A stretch of 64,000 bases of DNA from assembly GCF_016859285.1 (NCBI RefSeq), contig NC_053417.1:11049206-11113205 (forward strand). Direction: 5' to 3'. Source of the DNA: Xiphias gladius. Its lineage: Eukaryota > Chordata > Actinopteri > Istiophoriformes > Xiphiidae. How positions within the stretch are numbered: position 1 is the stretch's first letter; every line of letters begins with the position of its first letter. The notes beneath the pieces were generated by a model. The model was given only the letters and a program-made list of their open reading frames with translations. It had not been told where the DNA came from and made no database searches. The position numbers were made by a program, and so were the translations under genes. Below, piece after piece: positions 1 through 13,300 of the stretch.

Positions 1-1079
1 GCGAGCGAACCAAAGTCATCCTCTTCTGATGATTCTCTGGCTGGAGCTGTGTTTAGCTGGAAATGGCTCTCAAAAAACTGACCAAAACTGTAGCAAGCTT
101 TAAGCTTTTTTTATGTGTGTGTTCTTTACATAGCTGCTTGTACCAAGACAGCATAAGATTCTGTGTTGTAATGTCAACATAACAACATTGAGGGGAAAAA
201 AAACCAACAAACGAAAAAAACAGAAACACTTTACAATACAGTAAAGCCTTGTAAATCAACACCACAAAGTGATGTCTACAAATTGCTGTCAAGTTGAATC
301 AACAACTCTATCACAGCATCAGCAAAAAATAACACCATAAGCACGATTGCAACTCACAGTTATTTTAATTATGGTTTCATATATTGATTAAATATTATCA
401 GCATTAATCTTTTCGTCTATAAATTGTCAGTTATCTAATCAACAGCCCAAAACCCAAATGATATTCAATTTACAATGATATTAAAGCAGCAAATCTTCAC
501 ATTTGAGGAGCTTGGAACAGCGTATATTTTACATTGTTGCTTGATGAATGATTTTAACAATTAATTGATTATCAAAGTTCTTGTCAATGAAGTTCTAATT
601 GATCAGCTATTAACTGTTATTTATTAACTGTTTCAGCGCTAACTCTCAACTTTTTTTTTTCATTTTTTCGTGGCATCATATGCAAAGGATTCCCATCATG
701 CTGCTATTCGGTATTTATAGCTCCCTGCATACCTATGACCATTAGAGCAGTTTGGCTTTACTTTTGTGATTCACGTTTTTTTCTGTAAAATAGCAGTCGT
801 ACGTGACTGTAGCTTTGTGCAATTCTCTGTCATATTGCCCGCAGCATTTTTGAAATTAGCCCTGCTGACTGTTTACTGTTCTCACTTAACCACATGATAT
901 GGATGGCTTTAAGTATTACAGTAATAGTTCAACTGTTGTGATTAATGTAACCCTATTAGTCCACTGGGATGAAGGATTATGTAGGAATAAGGATCATTTT
1001 GAATTGGACTGACTAATATAATTTTATTTACATCCTCACTCCCTCTGTCTCTAATCACTACCCCCCCCCCCCCCCCCAG
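1..1079. other. Upstream flank or 5' intron of gpr153; no gene seen
   Basis: AT-rich, with no credible open frame. It holds the degenerate short repeat at 345-620. If the acceptor at 1078-1079 is used, this is intron sequence of gpr153. Confidence 0.6.
345..620 (-). repeat. Degenerate short interspersed repeat (hAT-like MITE type), copy 1
   Basis: Read on the minus strand it matches in order the teleost repeat whose end reads like TAATCGATTAATC and whose middle reads CTTCTCAAATGTGARGATTTGCTGC (quoted from memory). The same element, better preserved, lies at 10428-10670. The class (hAT-like non-autonomous) is from memory, so the family name is uncertain; the relationship between the two copies is visible in the sequence. 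Confidence 0.55.
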
Positions 1080-1336
1080 CCTCAGGCTTCTAAAGAAACG
1101 GGCCCGGCTCTACCATCCTGCCCCTCTAACGTCCAACTGTGTCCCAACACTGCTATGACCTTTCCCCGCTGTGCCCAACCAATGGAGAGTGCACGCCCAC
1201 CCAGATAGGATGCCTGCCTTGCCCAACGCCCTGCATCCCCTCCTGCCCATCACCACCTCCTCCTTCTCCTCGCGTGTACCTGCTCTTGCCAACAGTTCCT
1301 TGAGGCGCCCGAGGCTCCGCCCTGCCCCACTCCAAC
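1080..1336 (+). other. gpr153: gpr153 5' untranslated part of the first visible exon
   Basis: The bases before the start codon follow a pyrimidine tract with a run of 17 C (1061-1077) and an AG at 1078-1079, a plausible splice acceptor. The exon therefore probably begins at 1080, with one or more non-coding first exons and the promoter upstream of this window. An in-frame TGA at 1301-1303 separates it from the coding sequence. Confidence 0.6.
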
Positions 1337-4300
1337 ATGGTGGATGAGGTAACCACCATGAAGGATGACGTCATCAACGCCAACACGCTGGCTTGGCTGG
1401 TCTGCTCGGGCGTGTCCATCCTGGCCAACACTTGGAGCATCCTTAGTGTCAGTGCCAAGCAGAAAAAGTGGAAGCCGCTGGAGTTCCTTATCTGCACGCT
1501 GGCGGGCACGCACATCCTCAACATGGCCATCCCCATCACCATGTACTGTGTCATAACGCTGCGCCGTCGGCACTCCAACTACGAGTGGAATGAGGGTCTG
1601 TGCAAGGTGTTTGTCTCCACCTTCTACACTCTCACTTTGGTCACCTGCTTCTCTGTCACCTCGCTCTCTTATCACCGCATGTGGATGGTACGCTGGCCTG
1701 TAAACTACAGGTAAGACAGTTTATGATTTTGTTTTTATTAAATTGTCCTGTTGATACTTGTTCAGATTACACTCCTAACTTAGGTAGTGCCATTTTTAAA
1801 AAAAGGTCATTTCAGCCAAATAACAAACCTATCTCTGGTAGTGTATCATACCACAGGAGATCATTTTGGCTTTATTTGCCACGTTTTAGATACCTGTCTC
1901 TGAGATTTCTGCTTTGAATTTTTTTTTTTTATTTCTATTTTCCTCACACCATTAAAAATGGCATTAAAAAATCTCTAGCAACATTTCTTTCCATGAACAA
2001 TGTCCTGGTTACTCTGATTTATACAGAGAGTGTGCTGTAAACAGTTTTTATTTGAACTACAGTACATTTCACTGAAGAAATGGTCACCATGAAAACTGCT
2101 GACAGTGTGTTCTGTGGATTATTTCCATGGCTAGATACCACTAGAGGAAAGAGAGAGAATATATTTTGATTTGTTATTTAAGTGGAACTTACCCTTTAAG
2201 ATGTGTTTGCAAATTCCATCACACACATTTCAACTTGGTATATTCTATAAATATGCAGGTGAATTAACATGAATGTGTTTTATTCAGCAAGATACTGTAG
2301 ATGCACTGATATACTGAAAATGAAACACCTTTTTATAGACTCTGATCTGGTAACTGTACTTTTTGCATTTTTTACATTCAACCATTCCTTCTTTTAAAAA
2401 AATACTCAGCAATATAATTTCTAAAAAGATGTTAAATTTTAACCTCTGACAAGGCTTTCCATAAACACAACATCTTGCAAAGACACATTGAAAGACAACA
2501 TTCTGGCATTTAATCTGCAAATTTTGGGCCTCTCCCTGCATTTCTGACCAGACTCCTCAGATGGGATGGTACTGCTGTTTAGATTAGTGTCACTTGTTAG
2601 CTTGTTAGTTTTTTGAGAGGGATGCTCTGCATCAGGTGAAATCTCTTTCCTGCCAACACATCTGCTTGTTGCAGGTATTTGGGGTAACACCATGTAAAAC
2701 CCTCTAGACAGAGCATCTGCCAGCTCTAGCCTCTCGCTTCATTTGGCTCCACACAACAAACGATTTTACAAAGTAACACTGAATAATAAAGATCAGGTTC
2801 ACCTCACATTAACAGCCAGCACCCTGTTGCAGTAAAACCAGTTTGGTCTTGTTAGACTCCCAAGACATCTGCTGTTCACACGTAATCAGATGTTCTGAGC
2901 AACATTGCTGCTTCCTTGGCACCAAGAGTTTGATGCTATATCTGTCTGTATTCAGGGATGCATACATGACCTGTGCTGATGATAATTAAACAGCAGCCTG
3001 TATTTTTGTTCCAATGCCAGATCCAATGCTTTTGGATACAGTTGCTTTGAAATTTACACTTTTACGAACACATTTAAGGACAAAATAATACTATTATGTT
3101 GGCATATTTCTTAGATCATAATTATGAATGAGAAAAAAAACTATTTGGATTGCATTGATTTCTACATTTTTACACTCACTTCTGATTTAAATACCAGAGA
3201 TTTATTGTACAGTGTCTTTGATTATAGTCTGGTATTTTATCTGTAATGATACATGATAATGATAGTTGCACAGTAACACATTTAAAAGCATACTGATCAC
3301 ATTCAATGATCAATATGTCATTTGCAGATGAATGCATTTCTAGAGGAAATACTGTGGCAAATACAGGCTGAGCAACTGCGTTGGTTTTTGAAATGGTGTA
3401 GAAACTGGTGCTGAGGTACAGGTGCTGAGAATCAGTATTATATTACTTTGCTCTTCCTTCCTAGCAGAAAAACAGAGGGGTTGTACTTCCTGTGGCATCA
3501 GGCCTGCAGAACCTCAGCCTACAGTCAGCTTGGCCAATTTTGGAGCTGCATGCAGATAAGCAGACATTCAAACAAGATATGCACAATTCCTTTTAAATCT
3601 ATCTCAATCTAGCTATCTATATTGCTTGTGCAGCTGTCACTATTGGCTGATGCCCACACAGAGATATCAGGCTTTACACAAATGCTTTTATCTCCCTCAT
3701 CTGTTCTCTCACTCATCTGACTATATTGTCTCATCTCCTGTCTGGAAACATTGACTTTCCTCTCAGCAGCTCGTCCACTTGTTTTCCAGTCACTTCTAAC
3801 AACGATATGGTGAAGTGATGGCTCAGGTGATGCACCGTGTAATTGCCGTTCATCTTTGATTTAAATTCCTCCACGTTTCCCCTGCTGAGCTAGCAGGGCT
3901 GCCTTGTCTCTGACATTAACGCACACTGAAGGCCTGAATTATGAATTCCAACCTTGTGCTTCGGCAGCTGTTCTCATCACCCTGCGCTCACTATCTCTTA
4001 GGAGCATTTTCCCTTGCAATGCTCTTTCTCTGGTAATAGATTCAACCAGCTTGGTCACGTAACCTCCCCATCATAAGTACCCCAGGCGCATTCAGGAGAG
4101 GCTAGCATTATTACTCACAGTGACAACAAGACCCACTTGTCTTTGCACAAAGCCATAGTGCAAAGATAGAGGCTGCTGCTGCCCCTCTTTGCCACTCAAT
4201 ATGTGTCGGTGCATGTAACCTGATGCCTTACTAGTTCCATACATTTTGAACTATATTTTAGGCGACATGCTTGGTTCTCTTGAGAGAGACAGATCGGGTT

Positions 4301-7300
4301 TCCGATCTGTCTCAAAACTGCTCCCAGATAACTGACAGTTAAAAGAGACTTTACTGTATTCTTTGGCAAACACAGATGGAGAGGTACATTTATGTAAACT
4401 GTAGAATTCTGTCCACATGCCCCTTGTTATTATATCCACTTTTAACGGAGGCTGATTTAGAGATGCTGATCTGAAGTGACTAAAAAGTGATTAAAAAGTT
4501 TCAAAAGTCATATAATAGACTTTATCTATATATTCTACAAGACACAAAGAATTTGAATCCATGTCTGATTTTTTTGCTGATGCTTTGAATATCTCAAATA
4601 ATGTTTTGGCGGGATACAAGAGTCTTTTGTCAAGTTTTGGAAATGAGCTCACCAGTCACTGCCTGCCATATTTTTAGATGTACGTGCGCTGTTGCAAACC
4701 TTGAAAAGTGCCACACTGCCAGAGGCCACAAACACATTCAGCAAATTGCTCGACTGTAACAATTACTTGGAGGTGAGAGGAAACAGAAATCCCTTCTCAG
4801 TGAAATAGACCTAGATGACAAATAGACAGTGGGATGTGAAAACACATTCTTTTGCCATCAGCAAAGCATTGATTTCCCTCCATTCATCTCCATTTTATCC
4901 AAGTGATGGCTGTGTGGGATGGTGCTTTTTTAACTTATATGTTCGAGCTGCAGATCTGCCATTTTGTGGCATTTAAACTAATTTGCCAGAGCTTAATTAC
5001 GGTGCAGTTTCTGGAAGGTTCTTTCTGCTGACATGTTTCTTCACAATCTGTCTCCTTATAAAATTAAACCACCTTGTCTGACCTCTCATTAGTGGTGAAT
5101 TTGAATTATTTTATGCAACACACTGTGAGTTCACAAACAGGTGAGTGGTGTGAGTTGGTGGCCCTCGATGTGCTGTATTTACTATTAGGGGCCCACCTTT
5201 CACTATCTTAAAATTTCAATATTTTATATCACGCTAATATAATTTTTAGAGTTTTTACTCGTTAGACATGGTTTATTTTGAAGTTTGTTTAAAGTTTTAA
5301 AAATTCCAGTATGTACTTTTAGTATTATTGGCCCAAGCACCTGCACAGTTTGTGTCAAAAGTCTTAGCAGAAGTAGAATCGTGATTTTTCAGATCCCCCA
5401 ATAGCAGAGTCAAGATCCACAAGTTTAAGACTCTTACAGGATGTGCACAGCAGAAAAAAAGCCAGAGCCATTTTAACTTGAAACTTACTTTGTGCTAAAA
5501 TCTATGGTTCTGCTTCCAGGTTGAGTAACACCAAGAAGCAAGCGGTACACACAGTGATGGGCATCTGGATGGTCTCCTTCATCCTTTCCACGCTTCCGGC
5601 AGTGGGCTGGCATGACACCATCAACCGCTTCTACACGTCTGACTGCAGATTCATTGTGACAGAGATTGGCCTGGGCTTTGGCGTGTGCTTTCTGCTGCTG
5701 ATCGGTGGCAGCGTGGCCATGGGTGTGATCTGCATTGGCATTGCTCTCTTCCAGACCTTCTCCATTCAGGCAGGCCACAATGCAGACAAGAACAAATTCA
5801 ATGTCCCCACCATAGTTGTTGAGGATGCCCAGGGGAAGCGCAGATCATCCATTGATGGATCGGAGCCGCTAAAGACATCGCTGCAGATCACCTACCTGAT
5901 CAGTGGTATCGTCTTCATCTACGACTTTCTGACTGGCTTCCCCATACTGGTGAGTTCACTGCCTAAACATGCAGTTACTGATGGACCAAATTAGGACATT
6001 AGAGGGTTGCCCTGGGCTTGGTCATATCGGCCAACAGGTCAAACTTATTACGCAGATGTTAGACTTCTGGATCAGTTGTGGCTGAGTGTGTAAACATCTG
6101 TTTTTCTACAAGATTAATGCCTAGTGAGCCTTCAAAAACCCAGAAGGTCAATTAACAACACTTCCCACCGGTTTAGAGGCATTTCCTGAATCTTAAACAC
6201 TCTTCTGCCCATTTATATCAAAAAATGTTTTAACTTGCTTCCAAAGTTGCAGCTGTATTTCCTAATGCAAACAAACATGGTAGCTGCAAGGAACACATGT
6301 CCTAGTTTGTTTTCTAAGGCCATGTGCAATTATTAAGGAAATACAGTATAAAATTATTGTTATATAATATACTGTTATTATAAAAGCATTTTGAAAATAT
6401 TCGGAGTACTTTGCAGTGTAGCTTTAAACCTGACAGACAAAAAAAAAATCATATGTTGAATTAAGGTTTGTAGACATATCAACTAAGTTTGTGTGTTATG
6501 ATTATGACTTGAGTCAGTTATGAGGTTAAGTAAGTTCCAACGTGTGTCCCCCATTGCTGTCTTTTTGTGGCCTTTCTTTGTGTAAGCTACTCACAGTAAG
6601 AACTTGTATGTACAGTATTTTCATATGAGTCAGCTGGCAGCCTCTTAGAAAACAGTCACACGCGCTAACATACAGTGAGGTCAGACTGATGACTGCCTTT
6701 TTTGTGACCTCTTTGTCACTCAAACTGTTTGCTGAGGATGAGGGAAGTTAATTGAGTCAGCACTGGAAAGAGAGAGAGACCGTGGAACAGTGATGGTTGG
6801 GGTAAAAATAAAAAATTAAGGTGAAAAGAACAGTTGGAGGGTGGAGTTTTTCCGCTGTAGTTCCTTTAACTGTACCATTCTGTTTTATTATTTACATGAA
6901 CTTGAATGTTTCTGCTCATGTGGAGCTGTAAGTAGGTCAGACTAAATGTGTATGGAGGGTATGTGTGTCATTATAAACTGACTATAGTGTGTGTCTATTG
7001 GAGGAGGGGTAAAGCGCTGACGGAATTCTCTCCAAAAAAGGACAAATAAATAACAGCAAATAAGAGCAATGATAATAATAAAATGAAGAACATTTTGCCC
7101 AATACATTTAGAAAAATCCCCAACAATCCCATTAATCCTGACCTGTGACATAATGTGTGTAGGTCACAGACCTGACCCTGCTGTCCCAGTTACAGGTTAC
7201 AGTTAAGCACCGGATTCGTCTTCCCTGTGTTGTCTCTCAGGGAACTCCAGCCTTTAAAAACGGCGTGTAACTCCCTCCTGGGGAAACTGATCGCCATTTG

Positions 7301-10300
7301 GTTTGAAAATTCCACCCTGAGGTTCTCATTCATTTCTGAACAAGTTAGTTCATTGGTTTTCTATGCAGACTGGAGAGCCGGTGGAGAGCTTAAGGCTTAT
7401 TGTTTGTGATGCAGCTATGTCAGCCATCCTGTCATCTTAAAAGCAAGTCAACATGGTAGAGCTTTTCCCATATGGAAAATTAACTGAACTTAAAAGTTTT
7501 TGTTTCTGTTATAGCATGTAGCCTCTGCTCATGTTTAAGCCATCTTAAATTTTAATGGTACCAATTTGAATGGTTTTGTAAAATGAGGTTGACTTGTATA
7601 TGTTATCACTCTCTTATTACTAAGTCAATGAACACTGTGTGCCTCAGTTTCAATATAATACATTGCCTCACTTCTGTTATCATTTGTACAAGCAATCTGT
7701 TAGTAGTCATTTTCATATTAAACAGACCTTTTTTAATTACAGACAGTGTTTTACACCTGAGGCAAGCCAAACATAAACTCCTGTGCAAAGCATCTCTATC
7801 TGCACAAGCCTTTAATGTTGAAATCTGAAGCACACAGGAAGATAATACTTCCTTGGCATTCAATCAAGTAGTATTCTTAATTGCATGGTTTTATTGTTTG
7901 CTGAATTTTGGGGAAGTTTTGGTCAATTACTAACCTCGAGGGAATGATTTTTGAACGTTAATGGTTACTTTAATAATAATAACATTATACTGCTTCAAAG
8001 AAACAATGAAGAACAAAAGTTTTAAATCATTTTTTGAATATTCTTTTCTACTGCAGGTTTTTGCTCACTTGAGTGTTTTTTGAGCTCTAACCAAATATCT
8101 CACTGTTTTGTAGTGAAGATGAAAAATCAGCAGTACATAAGATTCCACATAGCTTCTCCTCCAGAAGTGACGATAATATCCAGATCATAAACAATATAAT
8201 CTAATCTTAATTGTTTCATATAGCAATACACTGTAAATACTTCTTTTAAAGGCCTCAAGCTGGAATTATCCTCTTCATGCCCCTTACATTATGTGTGAAT
8301 ACTCTCCAAGAAAGGTTTCCTATGAGGACACCATAGCACCTTGCAGGCTTTGGCTGTTAAAATGATCTGAAATTAGGCCGTAAAGTCATGCTTTTGGTTT
8401 TCTGTAGGATTATCCAAATCTGCTGCCATTAGCAATATCTGCCCTCCAAAGCTTGGCTATCACAACCCTTCCCCAAAAATCCTTCCCTTTCTCACACAGA
8501 CAAAAAACATCTCTCTTTTAATAAGATGATAAATTAATTTCTTTCTGCGTGTGGCTTCTACCGGCCACCTCTGTGTTTCTATTTTTGCTACCAATGTCAT
8601 CATCTTAAAAATAATTAAATTTGAGAGATTTAGGGGAGATGTTAGCACATCATAGCTTATTCCAAAAATGAATGGGAATAAAGGTATAGTGATTGAATGA
8701 ACTTCATTATTAGATCCTTGTTGGAGAGAGTAATTACTCAGTACCGATGAGCTCACTGGTCTTGAGGCACCACAGCTGCTGTTTGTTGTTCAAAAAGAAT
8801 ACACTGGGACACACACGGACACTGGGAGATGCTTTTTATGAATTAGTGAATTTCAGTGTAAGATGAAACATGAATAGTAGAATGCCACCATTTCTTTGTA
8901 CAATGGCTCTGTCGTTTTTGTGTGTTGATTAATTAGTGCGTGCGTCATACTTGTGAAGTTTAAAACATCACGCCTCTAGACTGACTTGTTTTGGTTCAGG
9001 ATCAGAGTTGAAACTGCATTCTGGTTGATCAAAGACTTCATTTGAAAAGACAGTAGTATATTACTTTTCAAACAACATCCTTTAGTGTCTCTGGATGTGT
9101 GTGCATAACAGAGAGGGTAGTATGGTGCTGATGAAAAATCATTTGTCCAGTTCAGTGACAGAAACAAGAAAAGGTCTGTTATTCATATGTATTACCTGAT
9201 GTAATGAGCAATTTAAATGCATGGAAAGCTGTTACACACATTTAAATGAATGTGTATACTTGTTTTCAACTGTAAGGTATTCTACAGAGAAATACTGAGG
9301 ATCTAGATATATGAACAGAAAAGAATAGAATCACCACTATTGGAAAACTATTATAGATGCTAAAAAACAAAAACAAAAATAGTGTTATTTACATGAGTAA
9401 GCAGTCAAAAATTGGCCAGTAAGTTGATATACTACTTGAAAAAACTATTCTTGTACCCACAACATTTTTATATGAAAGTGAAAGCTGGTATGGGATGTCA
9501 TAGCCAAACCATGGCTGTAGTATATTCGATTTTTGGAAGATGGAATGTGATTTCTTAGAGAAACAAAGCAAAAATGGAATTTCTGAAACCTGAAATCCTA
9601 AATATATTCAAAATATGTCTGATAAAGAAATCTGTACTTTATTATGCAGCACCAACGCTCATTATGTAACCCCTCGTACCAGTAGAAGATAAATCCTTAT
9701 TGTTTATACGGGTCATTTTTAGCCATTTTTACCATGGTGTTAAAGATCCTGTTATCCATTCATAGGCTTTCAGAGAAAATCTTTAGAGTTTAAAACACTG
9801 TGGTACACTTGTGAGAACCTGTCGGTGGAAAATACATCAGCTGTAACAGCAGTATAACCTAGTTTTTCAAGAATCACAATGCGTTATCATGTGTTATAAC
9901 ATTTTCTGATGCAACGTGAGTTTTTTAAATTGTATGTGAGGTCTGCATTCAGATATTATGCACTCTAGTTGAAAGTGGTGAAAAATCAGCATGCTTTGTG
10001 TTTTGATGGAAAGAAAACCTGTGTTTATCTACTCAGTACTGGGTCAACTCAGTAGACAAACAAGATCAATATCGGGCTGAAACTTCACAACTTCATCAAG
10101 TCACGTAGTATATGGTTGGTGCTCAAGTTCAAGGCATGACCAGAGGAGGTGACACCCAAGACAATGAGTTTTAGTTAATCAGTCTGATCAGTGTCTTGGC
10201 CCAACACATTAGAAATGAGGATTAGACACAGAACCTGTCAACTTTAATGATCAGACAATGCACTCTATTGCCTCACTGATAACCCATGTTAGCCCTAATG

Positions 10301-13300
10301 CTTGTTGTAAAAAGGGCTCCTGCCCAAACTGAGGTCACCTTTTCCCTACAGTAAGAAGCAGTTTGGTGGCTGAATTCAAAGATGAAATGAATGAATAAGA
10401 TAATTTGATGCAACTTATTTCTAGATCAGCAAGGATTGGTTAATTAATTGATTAGGTGATCAGCAGAAAATGAATTGGCAGCTACTTTAAAAATCGACAT
10501 TTTCTGGTTCTAGCTTCTCAGATGTAAGGATTGGATGCGTTTCTTTGTCATGAAAGTAAAGAATGTTTTCATTATTTTCTGATATTTTATAGAAAAAATG
10601 TAGGCAACTAATTGAGAAAGTAATCGGCAGATTAATCAATAATGACAGTAATTGTTAGTTGCAGCCTTACTATGTTCATTCCAAATCCAAAGAGTGTCCT
10701 ACATGCATCTGAGCCAGTTAGGAAAGATGTTAGGAAACACGATTACAAAACAATCTTTTTATTTCTCATTTCTTACACAGTGGCAACCTGTACATAAAGG
10801 ATTCAGCTTTGATTGATGTGCTTTTAGGTGCACGTTATAAAATATGTAATTCCTCATATTTGATTCATACTGTATATTTGGATTTTGAATCTACATTCTG
10901 CAGAGGATGCACCAAATGGTTGCATTACAGTATCAGTGCTGGAGCTCAGTCATGATTTGAATATATTTTATATCTCAAGTCAAGTCAAGTCACATTTTAT
11001 TTATATAGCCCAATATCACGAATCACAAATTTGTGTCAATGGGCTTACAATCTGTACAGCATTACAACACCCTCTGTCCTTATACCCTTGAACCGAAGGA
11101 GGTAAAAAAATCCCCAAAAAAACCCTTTCGAAAAAACCTCAGGAAGAGCGACAGAGGAGGGATCCCCCTTCCAGGACAAACAGACATGCAATAGATGTCA
11201 GAGTAGAGCAACAAAGTAGATTTACAGTATTGACAATCAGGATGACAACAATATAGATTGTAAACATATATGAGAACAATGGTCCAGGAAGAGCAATTTA
11301 CAGGTGCCGCCAAAGAGTTACGACCTGAGCCACACGACCCCCTCTCGAGGAAAGATTACTCCAACACACAAGGCAAAACCAAGCACATCATTCACACGTG
11401 TAGGAGAAGAAAAACAAACACACAGAGGGAGAGAGGAAAAAAAGATCCAGATCCAAAACATCTGGAATGAGACACTGAAAGCCAGGAGAGGGAGAGAAGT
11501 CGTCCAATGGTCCTGCACAGAGGGCCTGAGTGAAAAGAAAGGACAGGGAGGAGAAAATAGGGGGAGGGAGAGAGAGAGAGACAGAGCAATAGGGACATAG
11601 CCTGGACGCTTGTGTGCTTGAGGGAATAAACAAACAGAGTGATGGTTAGAGAGATGTAGTAGTTATCAGAAAGTTTACAGAAATCTCGTCGGCAGGTAAA
11701 CATCCATAAAAAGCACTACACTGTACGTGCTAGGTTTCATTTAATTTGATTATTTGAGAAGGGTCATCAGCTTTTACGGGCACATACAGCTGAGTATCAT
11801 CAGCATACCACTGGAAACTAGTTCCATGTCTGTGTATAATTTGGCCAAGAGGTTAAATATAAAGAGAGAAAAGCAGAGGGCCAAGGGCCTCGGGTACTCC
11901 ATATTTTACATCAGAAAATACTGTTGTAGTATTATTGTAGGAAACACACTGTGTTCTTTCAGATAAGTAAGACTTTAACCACGTGAGAGCCAGGCCAGAG
12001 ATGCCAAATTGGTTTTCCAGTCAGTCTAGGAGTATTCAGTGATCTGTGGTATTAAAAGTTGAACTGAGATCAAGTAAGAGAAGCACAAAGGTGGAATCTA
12101 AATCCATAGTAAGCAGTAAGTGCAGTTTCAGTGGAGTGACAGGCCCTGAAAGCAGACTGAAAAGGTTAAAGGTGATCATAGATAAGTGGGACAAAACTAT
12201 TTCTAGTTCTTTTGAAAAAAATGGAAGGTTATAGATTGGTTGATCATTTTTAAGAACCTGAATCAAGGTGTGGATTCTTAAGTAACGGTTTAACCGCAGC
12301 AGTTGTAAAGCGAGTGGGGATGATGCCAGATGTAAGTGATAAATTATAATATATAGGACTGTAGGCCCCAAAACTGGCCAGTGATCTTTGCAAAGTTTAG
12401 CTGGTAGAGGTCCAGCGCTCCAGTCTCGTGCAGGCCTGCTTAAGGGCACATGTTTCTTCAGTTAACCAGGGTGTAGAGCTCCTTGACCATCTGGTTTTGA
12501 TTGTAAGAAATTCATCAGAATAAAGAACACTAGACAGAGCTGTGTTTAAGTCACTGATACAGTTTTCAACAGGGCCTGTCACTGCAGTGAAAGGAGTCAG
12601 GACCGCCAGTAATCGTTCACCAAGAGCAGTTAAAGTTGACGGATCAATGTGTGTGCGGGTAAATAAATCAGCGCCAAATTTACGAAGACAGGCTAATATC
12701 GCTCCGAATTTGAGGAGGTCATGATCTGACATAATGTGATGGGGAGAAATACAGATCAGAGACCCCTATCCTGTGAGATAGATTCAGGTTAAGCGTGTTA
12801 CTGCAGTGAGTAGGTTACGCACCAACTGGTTGAAACCAAAAATATCAGTAAGTGTCAGAAAGACTTCACTGAGAGGATCAGAGGCCTTATTCAGGTGAAT
12901 ATTGAAGTCACCTATAATTATAATCTCATCAGAGTGAGTAACAAGGTCTGAGATAAAATCTCCAAATTCTTCTAAAAACCGTGTATAAATGCCAGGTGGT
13001 CTGTAGAGTATCACTGGGTGTAATGGTCAGAGTCTGTTGCCCTGAACAAAGCAACTTATAGCTGATAGAGATGGTTTAAATATAAGAGCCTCAAAAGAGG
13101 TCAAAGTAATATCCAGTTTAAAGGTTAAATTGAAAATAGTCTTGTACCTTTAGGCAACTCCCCCACCTTGTTTAGTAGCCTGAGCAACATGGGCATTGGT
13201 ATACTCAGGTGGGGGAGCTTAATTTAATGGTAAGAAAACTGTTGGTTTAGGACATGATTCACATAAACCGATCATATCCAGATTACGCTGAAGAATTACA

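Noticed and set aside
1153-1675. Two 141-codon minus-strand open frames over the first gpr153 coding exon
   Set aside because: They are antisense shadows of a GC-rich coding exon; the plus-strand translation matches GPR153 throughout.
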